Shown piece after piece: positions 54,137-62,944 of a stretch of DNA of 64,000 nt (the stretch's first letter is position 1; each line of letters opens with the position of its first letter). Below the pieces are notes generated by a model. The model was not told where the DNA came from, did not search any database, and saw only the letters and a program-made list of their open reading frames with translations. Source of the DNA: Desulfitobacterium sp050251735 (GTDB lineage: Bacteria; Bacillota; Desulfitobacteriia; Desulfitobacteriales; Desulfitobacteriaceae); the NCBI GenBank assembly GCA_050251735.1, contig JBFWMF010000011.1, forward strand, positions 62,001 to 126,000. The letters are read 5' to 3'. A program made the translations under genes and the position numbers.

Positions 54137-54993
54137 TCCCCTCTCCCATAATGCGCATCCACAGACTTTTGAAAACTTGCTATTTGGTCTTCGCTTAGAT
54201 TCTTAAATCGACCTTGGGATTTCAGATAATCTCCTACTGGAGTAAAACTTGGCTCATAGGTCCGGGTTCGTTTTCCTTCATCCACTTCAAAAAGTTCCCA
54301 AAGTCCGCATTCGGTTGCCTTCCTAGCGATTTCAATAGTTTCGTCGGGTTTAATCTGCCAGCCACGGTGACAAGGGGCAAGGATATGAATATAGGAGAAT
54401 CCTTCCTTAGCAGCAGCCTTTTTGAACTTTGCCATGAGGTCTTCTGGGTAAGCGATATTGGCACTGGCGACATAATCAATACCGTGAGCTTCCATAATCG
54501 CCAGCATGTTCTTCTTGTTAACCTTTTTCCCTAAAGCGCTATTACTGGTAATAGCATATAAAGGGGTTTGGCTACCGGTTTGACCGCCTGTATTCATATA
54601 CATTTCATTATCGTAGAGAACATGTATCATGTGTTCTTGGCGCTCAGCGGCACCCGTCAGAGATTGGAACCCAATATCCGCACTTCCTGCATCCCCGGCC
54701 CAGGATACTACATTGACATCCTTAATCCCTTGGATTTCCAACGCTGCTCTAATCCCCGAGGATATTGCCGGAGCACATTCAAATAACGTATGGTAGAAAG
54801 GCACGCGCCAAGTTGTTTTGTTATTATTACCACCGAGGGTGGCCATACAAGATGCTGGGATTGTGATAATAGTCCGCTCTCCGAGAACCTTCATGGCTTG
54901 TCGGCCAGCAATTGCCGCCCCGCATCCTTTGCATCCTAAATTTCCCTGTCCAAAAAGTTCCTCTTGCGGAAGTTCCTTAAAATCGATCATCAT
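54133..54993 (-). CDS. 2-oxoacid:ferredoxin oxidoreductase, beta subunit (TPP-binding)
   Basis: A 286-residue TPP-binding subunit. Conserved features are GCKGCGAAIAG with two cluster cysteines, PASCMATLGG, and the TPP motif GDAGSADIGFQS...DNEMYMNTGGQ. The sequence is of the pyruvate/2-ketoisovalerate type (PorB/VorB). AAAGGAGGG lies upstream. It oxidatively decarboxylates a 2-oxoacid to an acyl-CoA. Confidence 0.92.
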   Translation of the reverse strand: MMIDFKELPQEELFGQGNLGCKGCGAAIAGRQAMKVLGERTIITIPASCMATLGGNNNKTTWRVPFYHTLFECAPAISSGIRAALEIQGIKDVNVVSWAGDAGSADIGFQSLTGAAERQEHMIHVLYDNEMYMNTGGQTGSQTPLYAITSNSALGKKVNKKNMLAIMEAHGIDYVASANIAYPEDLMAKFKKAAAKEGFSYIHILAPCHRGWQIKPDETIEIARKATECGLWELFEVDEGKRTRTYEPSFTPVGDYLKSQGRFKNLSEDQIASFQKSVDAHYGRGE

Positions 54994-55004
54994 TCATCCC
55001 TCCT

Positions 55005-56153
55005 TTATAATCCAATCCACTCGGAAGTATTTGTGTTAGAAGTATTGTTTTCCGTATGTTCGACGGCTTCTTTGACTTCATCAATGCCACATTTACGGCC
55101 GCCCAACCCAAGGATTACCCCATTAATCACTTTGTTTCCATAACCATAAGCAGCTGCTTTAATATCTGTAGCTAAAGCTCCCCCCACACCAAAGACAATA
55201 TTTTTATCCAGCACTGTCACATACTTGGCATCTTTCAGTTGGGCTAAAATGGCTTCTGCCGGGAAAGGTCTCCAGACCTTAACCTTCAACAATCCGATTT
55301 TCTTGCCATCTTTTCTTAACTCATCTACAAGAAGTCTTGCAGTACTGACGATGGATCCCATAGCCACGATCACGTGTTCAGCGTCATCTGTTCTATATCC
55401 CTCGACAAGTCCGCAAGATGCTACGCCGAACTCGGCATTATATTTTTTAGCTACTTGTGGGATCAGAGTTAGCGACTCAAGCATAGCCTCATTCTGTTTG
55501 TACTTATAATCGGTGTAGAATTCAGGACTGGTGACGGTATTTACTCCTCTGGGATTACTGATATCAAGGGCAGGCTGACGATTTAAGGGGAGGAATTTTG
55601 CCACCTTCTCCTGCTCAGGTACATAGACTTCCTCTAAGGTATGAGACTGAATATAGCCTTCGTAGTTAACCATAACGGGAGTGCGTAATTTTTCAGCAAC
55701 TCGGAACGCTTGAATCGTGTTATCCATGATGTCTTGATTATTTTCGCAGAACATTTGAATCCATCCGCTAGCCCCTTGAGAGACTGCATCACCATGCTCT
55801 GGAAAACGACTGTGGGGAGCAGATAACGCTCGATTGGCAACACCCATGACGATGGGTTGACGAAGGCCCGCAGCATGATAAACAACTTCTGTCATCAGTA
55901 ATAATCCCTGAGAGTTTGTTACTGTATAACTGCGTGCTCCAGCTAAAGAAGCTCCCAGTACTGCTGCAAGAGCACTATGGTCGGATTCCACTCTAATGAA
56001 CTTGCAATTTAGTTCGCCATCCTCAATATATTTGCTGAGTCTTTCCATGGCCGGGAAAGCGGGAGTAATTGGATAATACCCGAGTACTTCAATTTGAGCG
56101 AGCTTGGCACCAAGAGCGGCTGCTTCACTTCCTGTGATAAGTGCTTTGTTCAT
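55005..56153 (-). CDS. 2-oxoacid:ferredoxin oxidoreductase, alpha subunit
   Basis: A 382-residue alpha subunit with the pyrimidine-binding motif YYPITPAFPAMERLSK, and RVESDHSALAAVLGASLAGARSYTVT typical of the family; domain II (about 245-360) contains VIVAMGSIVSTARLLVDEL. It lies 12 bases before the beta gene. The YPITP sequence is shared by pyruvate and branched-chain enzymes, so the substrate remains open. Confidence 0.92.
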   Translation of the reverse strand: MNKALITGSEAAALGAKLAQIEVLGYYPITPAFPAMERLSKYIEDGELNCKFIRVESDHSALAAVLGASLAGARSYTVTNSQGLLLMTEVVYHAAGLRQPIVMGVANRALSAPHSRFPEHGDAVSQGASGWIQMFCENNQDIMDNTIQAFRVAEKLRTPVMVNYEGYIQSHTLEEVYVPEQEKVAKFLPLNRQPALDISNPRGVNTVTSPEFYTDYKYKQNEAMLESLTLIPQVAKKYNAEFGVASCGLVEGYRTDDAEHVIVAMGSIVSTARLLVDELRKDGKKIGLLKVKVWRPFPAEAILAQLKDAKYVTVLDKNIVFGVGGALATDIKAAAYGYGNKVINGVILGLGGRKCGIDEVKEAVEHTENNTSNTNTSEWIGL

Positions 56154-56174
56154 TTGATTTTCTACCTCCTTTGC

Positions 56175-56453
56175 CTAAAAAATTCCTCTTGGTCCCGTAT
56201 ATTCCGATACCATCTCGATTCCCTTACTTTCCTTGGCACAGATGCCGCAGCCTTTGCAAAGTTTATAGCTGACAATGATCTCATCACCTGTCAAAGAAAG
56301 AGCTCCATCTGGACAATAAAGCAATATGATGGAATTGACTTGGCTCTGGTCTGTTATCACTGGACGATAAAGACGCTGAATGGCTGAGTTTGGAGATTCT
56401 GCCAAAGAACCGGGGTCACCTGAAGGAACAACAGGTAGCTCCTTTAATGCCAT
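56175..56453 (-). CDS. 2-oxoacid:ferredoxin oxidoreductase, delta subunit (single-cluster ferredoxin)
   Basis: A 92-residue PorD-type ferredoxin subunit, first gene after the sigma-54 promoter. Normal PorD has two CxxCxxCxxxCP motifs. Here the first retains only Cys47 in YCPDG, and the second reads CKGCGIC (Cys66, Cys69, Cys72) followed by Ser76 instead of the fourth Cys. The four remaining cysteines are exactly those that would bind one of the two clusters, so one [4Fe-4S] is predicted. AAGGAGG lies upstream. Confidence 0.85.
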   Translation of the reverse strand: MALKELPVVPSGDPGSLAESPNSAIQRLYRPVITDQSQVNSIILLYCPDGALSLTGDEIIVSYKLCKGCGICAKESKGIEMVSEYTGPRGIF

Positions 56454-56496
56454 ATTCTAAACACCTCCTTGCCTGTTAATTACGCTTATAGATTAA

Positions 56497-56512
56497 AGCA
56501 AGAAACATGCCA
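56497..56512 (-). promoter_or_regulatory. Sigma-54 (-24/-12) promoter of the organic-acid operon
   Basis: On the minus strand TGGCATGTTTCTTGCT matches the TGGCACG-N4-TTGCW consensus at nearly every position, with GG and GC exactly ten bases apart. It lies 44 bases before the delta gene, next to a PrpR-type sigma-54 activator gene. Confidence 0.85.
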
Positions 56513-56676
56513 AACTCCATGCTGTTAATCAAAAAAACTCTAAAAAGTACCAGTATTGATCAAAATCTTTCTTAGATTCCATATTTTCAAGGTTTTAAGA
56601 TCCATAAAAAGTCAAACTATATTTCCGAATAATTCTATAAATCGCTATACAAAGAATATTCAGACAACTTTTAGCC

Positions 56677-56722
56677 AAAAAATAACGCCATCGGTGTTTC
56701 ATATTTATAACACTATGGCGTT
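56677..56722 (-). terminator. Terminator after PrpR-like regulator gene
   Basis: AACACTATGGCGTT pairs with AACGCCATCGGTGTT (one extra base) over a 10-base loop and continues into six T on the minus strand. It separates the regulator gene from the operon. The remaining 318-base gap contains the sigma-54 promoter and AT-rich DNA where enhancer sites would be expected; scattered TTTCAT/ATGAAA halves are seen near 56697 and 56746. Confidence 0.8.
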
Positions 56723-56771
56723 CAGATATGTAACAATTGATCATTTATGAAACGCTAAATCCCTAATACGA

Positions 56772-58745
56772 TCACTCTTGAAGTTTTCTCCATAAGGTCG
56801 TTCTACTCATTCCCAAACGTCGAGCAGCTTCTGTTTTGTTTCCGCCAACTTCCTCTAAAAGTTGAAGAATCACTTGCTTCTCCAATTGATTTATAACCTT
56901 TTCACCTACAAAAGTCGGAGGTTTAAAAGCGAAGGTTATATTGTGAGGGTTCTGTATCATTGTATTGGCGGTTCTTTTTTCTTCTGTGTGCGTTACTCCT
57001 TCATCCAAGAGTAGAACATTGGTGATTTCCTCAGCCGTAATTTTTTCCTGCCATGCACGCATAGCCAATCTTTCCATGGCATTGCGGAGTTCGCGGAGAT
57101 TCCCCGGCCAGGAATAGTTTAAAAGGGCTTCCTCAGCCTCAGGAGTAAACCTGCCCATCCTCTTTCCGCGTCGAGAACAGAATTCATTTAAGAAGCGATA
57201 GGCAATCAATATAATATCCTCACCCCGAATCTGCAGGGGAGGAATCTTGAGGGAGAGCACATTAAGTCGGAAGTAGAGATCTTCTCGGAAAGCACCACTC
57301 TCAATCATTTTTCTCAGATTTCGGTGGGTTGCAGTAATAAGGCGTATATCCACCGGGATAATACTGCTATCACCGAGACGCATCACTTCACCCTGCTCGA
57401 TAACCCTTAATAACCGGGCCTGCAACATGGGTGACATTTCCCCTACTTCATCAAGAAAAAGCGTACCCCGATGGGCCATTTCAAACACACCGGCTTTGCC
57501 CCCTTTGCGGGCACCGGTGAACGCACCTTCCACATAACCGAATAGCTCACTCTCCAAAAGGCTTTCCGGTAAAGCCGCACAATTTATGGCCACGAAGGGC
57601 TCATTTTTCCGTTTACTTGTATTGTGAATCGCATGAGCAAACATCTCTTTTCCAGAGCCTGTTGCTCCTTGAATTAATACCGTTGAGTCAACCCCCGCAT
57701 ATTCATTAGCAAGATTTTTGGCATTCGTTAAAGCCGAACTATTGCCAAGAATATCACTAAAATGATATTTCGCTGCTAAACCCCGATCCGCGAGCTTGCG
57801 TCGCACTTTTCCTTCAAGCTTCTGTAACCTCTCGATTTGTTGAAACGTGGTGACAACTCCTTCAATCTTATTATCAACGATAATTGGCACTCGATTAGCA
57901 AGAACCTTGGTGTCTCCAATCTCCAAAAACTCCGCGATTTCTACTTGACCAGTCTGAAGTAATTTTTGACATCCGGCTTTAGGAATGACTTGGGTGATAT
58001 ATTTTCCAATGGCATTTTCGGCCTTCCAACCGGAGATTTTTTCTGATGCCTTATTAAAAACAGTAATCTTCCCTTTATTATCGAGAGCAATAATCCCATC
58101 ATAAGAAAATTCCAAAATAGCTTTAAATTGTTCAGCCTTTTTCATTTCTTGTTTACGGACAAAATTAACCCGGCGAGCCTCTTCAATGGCTCGTCGAACA
58201 GAATCCATGCCCGAAGAAATAACCACGGAATTCATCCCTTGTCTCCCGGCTTCATTGGCCATAGCAACCTTACCCATGACCACATCCACTCCCTGTTCTC
58301 GCAAGTATTGAACTCCTTTGCTTATATCCTCTAGATCGTTATTACATGTATATTTAATTAGTTCGTCATTAATTACCTCGGCGAAAGCGTCTAAGTCTAA
58401 ATTATTTACGACTTCTTCCACATCCACAATTCCAATACGTTTGCCTATTTTTTTTGCTTCGAAATACGCTCGAACAATATCATATCCTCCGATGGAAACT
58501 TCTACTACAGGAAGTTCTATGCCTGCATTGCGTAACTTCCAACAGGTGACACCGCGAGTAATGAGCACATGATAACCTAGCTTTTCAGCTTTCTTCGCCA
58601 ATTCTACTGCCGCATCCATACGAGCAACTTTAATGTCGACATCATCGCTTCCCCTACATACTTTATGAGCCACCTGAGCGATATCTGAATACGGTGCTAA
58701 GAAAAAAATCTCCGGCACTGCTTTTTCCTCCTCAAATGAATTCAT
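56772..58745 (-). CDS. Sigma-54 dependent activator with PrpR N-terminal sensor
   Basis: A 657-residue enhancer-binding protein. Domains in order: PrpR_N sensor (about 10-190), PAS (about 205-310), AAA+ sigma-54 domain (about 335-570) with Walker A GATGSGKE, the sigma-54 contact loop GAFTGA and Walker B GTLFLDEVG, and a C-terminal Fis-type HTH (about 625-655, GGNKTEAARRLGMSRTTLWR). PrpR binds 2-methylcitrate in propionate catabolism; this homologue probably senses an organic acid intermediate and activates the adjacent -24/-12 promoter. Confidence 0.93.
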   Translation of the reverse strand: MNSFEEEKAVPEIFFLAPYSDIAQVAHKVCRGSDDVDIKVARMDAAVELAKKAEKLGYHVLITRGVTCWKLRNAGIELPVVEVSIGGYDIVRAYFEAKKIGKRIGIVDVEEVVNNLDLDAFAEVINDELIKYTCNNDLEDISKGVQYLREQGVDVVMGKVAMANEAGRQGMNSVVISSGMDSVRRAIEEARRVNFVRKQEMKKAEQFKAILEFSYDGIIALDNKGKITVFNKASEKISGWKAENAIGKYITQVIPKAGCQKLLQTGQVEIAEFLEIGDTKVLANRVPIIVDNKIEGVVTTFQQIERLQKLEGKVRRKLADRGLAAKYHFSDILGNSSALTNAKNLANEYAGVDSTVLIQGATGSGKEMFAHAIHNTSKRKNEPFVAINCAALPESLLESELFGYVEGAFTGARKGGKAGVFEMAHRGTLFLDEVGEMSPMLQARLLRVIEQGEVMRLGDSSIIPVDIRLITATHRNLRKMIESGAFREDLYFRLNVLSLKIPPLQIRGEDIILIAYRFLNEFCSRRGKRMGRFTPEAEEALLNYSWPGNLRELRNAMERLAMRAWQEKITAEEITNVLLLDEGVTHTEEKRTANTMIQNPHNITFAFKPPTFVGEKVINQLEKQVILQLLEEVGGNKTEAARRLGMSRTTLWRKLQE

Positions 58746-58852
58746 ACTAGTAGATTAATTCGATATTAATACATGGTTTCCTGTCCTATTATCTGACTCT
58801 TCTAATTATTTACAATGTATGATCGATGCAACTATTATATTTCTATAGATAT

Positions 58853-58886
58853 AAAAAAACACTCAGTTTAGTTCGAGTGTTTTTTA
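58853..58886 (-). terminator. Terminator after pyridoxamine kinase gene
   Basis: AAAAAACACTC pairs with GAGTGTTTTTT over a 10-base loop, symmetrical and with T runs on both strands. Confidence 0.85.
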
Positions 58887-58909
58887 TTGGGCCAATCAAT
58901 CTTGAATTA

Positions 58910-59764
58910 TTATTTTAGTAAGCCTAATCTTTGAATGAGATAAGGAATTGCTCTTTCAAAGCAAACCCCATAGCGACATTCTTGATTAGCTTCGACCGTC
59001 AATTGAATGCTTTTCAGAGTATAGTCGACCGCAATTTGCGTCGCTTCTGCTAAGGAAAAGCCATTGAGAAGGCCAGATAATAAGGTGCTACCGAAAACAT
59101 CCCCAGTCCCATGGAAATATCCCGGCACTCTATCATTAAAGGCATAGCTTATGGTATCTGTTTCCCGATCATAGCATGCTGCTCCGAGCTTAGTAGGGTC
59201 AAAAGAAATACCGGTAAGAACAACTTTTTTAGCCCCCATGTCGGAGAGCTTCCTCAGGGTCTTCTCGACATAATCTTGGCTATAATTATCGCCTACATAA
59301 TCCTCTCCAAGCATAAAGGCGGCTTCAGTTAAGTTGGGCACCATGATATCAGCCATTGAACAAAGCTTAGCCATTCCTTTAGCCATCTCTGGGGAGTATA
59401 CGGAGTAGAGAACCCCATTATCTGCCATGACCGGATCGACCATGACCAAGGTGCCTTCTTCTCTAAAGGTATTAAAGAGATCGGCGACTAAGTCAATCTG
59501 CTCAAAGGAGCCTAAAAAACCGCTGTATAATGCATCGAATTTAAGATTTAGGGATTGCCAGTGTTTGGATATGGGCTCAATATCTTCGGTCAAATCCCGA
59601 TATGTGAAACCTTCAAAGCCTCCGGTATGTGTGGATAGGACTGCAGTAGGTAATACTCCTGTATCAAGTCCTGCGGCCGAAAGAATAGGCAAAGCCACGG
59701 TGAGTGAACACCTTCCTACACAAGATATATCGTGGATGGCTGCAACGCGTTTTTGTCTTTCCAT
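58910..59764 (-). CDS. pdxY: Pyridoxamine kinase / pyridoxal kinase family
   Basis: A 284-residue ribokinase-fold kinase that phosphorylates B6 vitamers. The start (AAIHDISCVGRCSLTVALPILSA region) and STHTGGFEGF, VDPVMADNG and the C-terminal GTGDVFGSTLLSG anion-hole motif match PdxY/PdxK. It is a single-gene unit with a terminator. Specificity between pyridoxal and pyridoxamine cannot be judged here. Confidence 0.88.
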   Translation of the reverse strand: MERQKRVAAIHDISCVGRCSLTVALPILSAAGLDTGVLPTAVLSTHTGGFEGFTYRDLTEDIEPISKHWQSLNLKFDALYSGFLGSFEQIDLVADLFNTFREEGTLVMVDPVMADNGVLYSVYSPEMAKGMAKLCSMADIMVPNLTEAAFMLGEDYVGDNYSQDYVEKTLRKLSDMGAKKVVLTGISFDPTKLGAACYDRETDTISYAFNDRVPGYFHGTGDVFGSTLLSGLLNGFSLAEATQIAVDYTLKSIQLTVEANQECRYGVCFERAIPYLIQRLGLLK

Positions 59765-59835
59765 TATGCATTTCTCCTTGTCACGAATATAATAACATCC
59801 ATTAATTATAGCTTATCTTTTTTTGATTGCAATAA

Positions 59836-60597
59836 TTACTTACCCTTCGGTTTATCTTTTATAAAGTAATGGATGATATTAGGGTTACTGGTTTTACGAG
59901 GCTGAATCTCAAATTGCTTTAAAGAGGAAATAAGAGGAGTAAGTTTGGTATGCCCGTAGTTTCTGGTATCAAAATCCGGATAGCGTTTGTTTAGTCTCTT
60001 CCCGACTTCCCCTAAAAATGCCCATCCGTCCTCATCAGAGCTCTCCGTTACAATAATCCGAATGGTACGAATCAATTCATCCAAGGAAGCCATACCATCC
60101 TTATGTGAGTCATGTTTCTCATTTTTCAATTGAGCCCCATTCTCGGCAGTATTTGTGGAGACCCCTGCCAAAACTTCTAAATATTTAAATTTCTCACAGG
60201 CAGCAATAAATGGGGTAGGGGTTTTTTTCTCACCCATGCCGATCACATACATTCCAGCTTCCCGAAGACGAGAAGCCAGTTTGGTAAAATCACTGTCACT
60301 GGAAACGATGCAAAACCCATCTACATTATCGGAATATAGTATATCCATGGCATCAATAATCAGCGCCGCATCCGTTGCATTCTTACCTGTAGTGTAACTG
60401 TATTGCTGGATAGGAGTAATCGAATAATTAAGCAGGACGTTTTTCCAGGATGATAATTGGGGTTTCGTCCAATCACCATAAATCCTCTTATAGGTCGGTA
60501 TGCCGTGATTGGAGACTTCATCGATGATCGGCTTAATATATTTATCCGATACATTATCCGCGTCAATTAATACAGCAATCTTTTTATCATTGTCCAT
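59836..60597 (-). CDS. NYN domain protein with C-terminal LOTUS/OST-HTH domain
   Basis: A 253-residue protein with a PIN-like NYN RNase domain (1-145) holding Asp residues at AVLIDADNV, ATDAALIIDAMD and SSDSDFTKL, which form the metal site of this nuclease fold. Residues about 175-245 (WAFLGEVGKRLNKRYPDFDTRNYG...LKQF) match the OST-HTH/LOTUS fold, which binds RNA. Such pairs are thought to act in RNA turnover. It is a single gene; the 171 bases upstream are AT-rich promoter DNA. Confidence 0.85.
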   Translation of the reverse strand: MDNDKKIAVLIDADNVSDKYIKPIIDEVSNHGIPTYKRIYGDWTKPQLSSWKNVLLNYSITPIQQYSYTTGKNATDAALIIDAMDILYSDNVDGFCIVSSDSDFTKLASRLREAGMYVIGMGEKKTPTPFIAACEKFKYLEVLAGVSTNTAENGAQLKNEKHDSHKDGMASLDELIRTIRIIVTESSDEDGWAFLGEVGKRLNKRYPDFDTRNYGHTKLTPLISSLKQFEIQPRKTSNPNIIHYFIKDKPKGK

Positions 60598-60768
60598 AAG
60601 ATATCCCCTTTATAACCAAATAGTTATGTAATATATAGAAATTGATTAGTTACCACAATTACTAGTATAAAGTAACTTTATTTTACTTACAATAAAGGAT
60701 TTACTATCTATCCCAATAATAAACTGCTTTGGAGCTATAAACAATCGGTTTAACTAACAGACGTGGCG

Positions 60769-60814
60769 CACAAAACTAAACCGCTTCCTTGCTTAGAAGC
60801 GGTTTAGTTTTGTG
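60769..60814 (-). terminator. Terminator after MATE transporter gene
   Basis: A 19-bp stem from CACAAAACTAAACCGCTTC and its perfect complement surrounds an 8-base loop. It ends in TTTTGTG on the plus side and in a matching T-containing run on the minus side. Confidence 0.88.
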
Positions 60815-60851
60815 ACATTATATCTCAATAATTTTTACTAACTCTTACAGG

Positions 60852-62207
60852 TTATGATTGGATATCTGTAGCTAGGGCTAGCTTTCTTTGCTTTTTTATT
60901 TCATAAAACAGCAATGTTCCGGTGACTAAGATGGCTAATACGTCGGCTATTGGAGCAGTAATCCATACTCCCTCAATACCTATATAACGAGGAAGTATCA
61001 ATAAGAGAGGAATAAAGAACAGCACTTGTCTAGAAAGGCTTAGGAAAGTGGACTGAATCGGCTTCCCAACCGCTTGAAAATAGCTGGAACCAATAATTTG
61101 AAAACCGACTACGGGCATGACGGCCATAAATGTTAGCAAGGCATGGACCGTTAAATCAGTGAGTGCAGTATCCCCTTTGCTGAATAGCTCAACGACTGGA
61201 ACTGCGAAAAGAAGCAATAAAATATAACCAAATGTCGCCATAGCAGTTCCTGCAATAATCGCTTTTTTAAGGGCCTCTTTGACTCGATCATAATTGCGAG
61301 CTCCATAGTTATAGCCAATAATCGGTTGAGCTCCTTGGCTTACCCCAACAATAGGCATAAGCAGAAGCATGTTCACACTCATCAGAATTCCCACTGCAGA
61401 AAGAGCAATATCTCCACCATGTCGGGATAACGTTTGGTTCAAGATAGTTTGTTGAATGGTGTTAGCGATCTGCATAGCAAAGGGTGCAAAACCAATCGTT
61501 AAGGTCTTCAAAACAATTGGCATTACTATCTTGAAATTACTTATTTTCAACTTAATTTTACTACGGCCCAACAGGAAGTAGCTCAGTACCCAGATTGCAG
61601 ATATCGTTTGTCCTGTAACAGCTGCCCATGCAGAACCGGCAATTCCCCAGTTAAAAATAAAGATGTAGACATAATTACAGATAATGTTAATAACTGCACC
61701 GATAATTTGAGTCTCCATGGCAAAGCGCGGGTTGCCTTCTGCACGAATAAAATTATTCACTCCAAAAGCAATAGCTCCAGGGATAGCTCCCAACATAATC
61801 ACATTCACATATTCTTTAGCATAAGGTAAGACCTCTGGACTCGACCCAAAGAGCATTAAGATGGGATCAGCAAATAAAAAGTAAACCAGTGAAAGCAAAA
61901 AAGGTAAAACAACGAGGAGGGCTGTAGCGTTGCCAGCAATTTTTTCAACCTCATCCATCTTTTTCTCACCCATACGAATGGAGATTAAGGCAGTAGCCCC
62001 CACCCCGATGAGCATTGTAACCGCCATCATTAAAGTCATCACCGGAAGCGCCACAGTCACGGCAGCTATGGCAATTGAACCGACACCCCGTCCAACGAAA
62101 ATTCTGCTTATAATATTGTAGAGGGCATTAACCAACATTCCGACAATAGCCGGCATGGAAAAGTCCCACAATAATTTTCCGATACTATCATTCTTTAGAC
62201 TAATCAT
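60852..62207 (-). CDS. MATE family multidrug efflux transporter
   Basis: A 451-residue cation antiporter with twelve predicted transmembrane segments and the two-fold MATE repeat; typical stretches are SIGKLLWDFSMPAIVGMLVNALYN and GVSQGAQPIIGYNYGARNYDRV. It exports cationic drugs or metabolites using Na+ or H+. A marR-type gene lies about 100 bases upstream on the same strand, so it probably represses this gene. Confidence 0.92.
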   Translation of the reverse strand: MISLKNDSIGKLLWDFSMPAIVGMLVNALYNIISRIFVGRGVGSIAIAAVTVALPVMTLMMAVTMLIGVGATALISIRMGEKKMDEVEKIAGNATALLVVLPFLLSLVYFLFADPILMLFGSSPEVLPYAKEYVNVIMLGAIPGAIAFGVNNFIRAEGNPRFAMETQIIGAVINIICNYVYIFIFNWGIAGSAWAAVTGQTISAIWVLSYFLLGRSKIKLKISNFKIVMPIVLKTLTIGFAPFAMQIANTIQQTILNQTLSRHGGDIALSAVGILMSVNMLLLMPIVGVSQGAQPIIGYNYGARNYDRVKEALKKAIIAGTAMATFGYILLLLFAVPVVELFSKGDTALTDLTVHALLTFMAVMPVVGFQIIGSSYFQAVGKPIQSTFLSLSRQVLFFIPLLLILPRYIGIEGVWITAPIADVLAILVTGTLLFYEIKKQRKLALATDIQS

Positions 62208-62311
62208 TTAAACATTTCTTCCTCTCATCTACCAAAATATCTGCTCTATAAGAATAATTTGCTCTACATAAGCAAGCTCTATAACGAATCCTACATACTT
62301 CTGTAAATCAT

Positions 62312-62758
62312 CTATACTTTTTTAAGAAAATCTACGACTTGCCGCAAATTCTTCTCAAAAGCCTCGACTTCTTGGGGATCATAGTTGGATAACGAATGCT
62401 CCATCTTCTCAGAATAATAGGTTATCAATCGTTCTACCAATTCATTTCCTTGCGGACTTAAATAGATTAAGCATTTACGTCGATCTTTCGGGTCATTGGA
62501 TCGTATAACGAGACCTCTATCCATCAATACATCAATTAAAGCAGTTAAACTGCCTTTTTCAATATCCAGTCGCTTTCCGATCTCTGTCAAGGTTATCGGG
62601 CTTTCATGGTAAAGAAGATTAAGGATCTTTCTTTGGTTTTTTTTCAAATCTATTTGGATATCTATGTCATTGCGAAAGCGTAGTAGGTATTTCTCATGAA
62701 ATAACCCGGTAAAAGCCAAAAGCAGACGATGAATCTCTTTTGCCTTTTCAATATCCAT
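62312..62758 (-). CDS. MarR family transcriptional regulator
   Basis: A 148-residue winged-helix regulator; the DNA-binding part spans about 40-100 (ITLTEIGKRLDIEKGSLTALIDVLMDRGLV, then SNDPKDRRKCLIYLSPQG). GAGGTG lies seven bases before the ATG at 62758. It probably controls itself and the downstream MATE gene through sites in its promoter. Confidence 0.9.
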   Translation of the reverse strand: MDIEKAKEIHRLLLAFTGLFHEKYLLRFRNDIDIQIDLKKNQRKILNLLYHESPITLTEIGKRLDIEKGSLTALIDVLMDRGLVIRSNDPKDRRKCLIYLSPQGNELVERLITYYSEKMEHSLSNYDPQEVEAFEKNLRQVVDFLKKV

Positions 62759-62816
62759 CAATGTTCACCTCGAAAATAAAATACGCATGTTAACAAGATA
62801 TTATATTTCCCCATGT

Positions 62817-62860
62817 TAAGTATTCTGACATTATGTATACTAATAGTAAGTATTCTAACA
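62817..62860. promoter_or_regulatory. Two direct-repeat sites upstream of marR
   Basis: TAAGTATTCTGACA (62817-62830) and TAAGTATTCTAACA (62847-62860) differ at one base and start exactly 30 bases apart, about three helical turns. A TATAAT-like -10 for marR lies on the minus strand near 62800. They are good candidates for regulator sites. Confidence 0.55.
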
Positions 62861-62944
62861 AACCAAAAGAAGTACCTTAATATTATAGGTATAAATTTTT
62901 TATAAAGCAAGCATTATTTTATTGTATTATATTTATGTCATTAA

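Noticed and set aside
56690..56755. TTTCAT/ATGAAA pair as a sigma-54 enhancer site
   Set aside because: The halves are too far apart and one lies in the regulator's terminator loop. No convincing palindrome of enhancer type could be fixed by eye.
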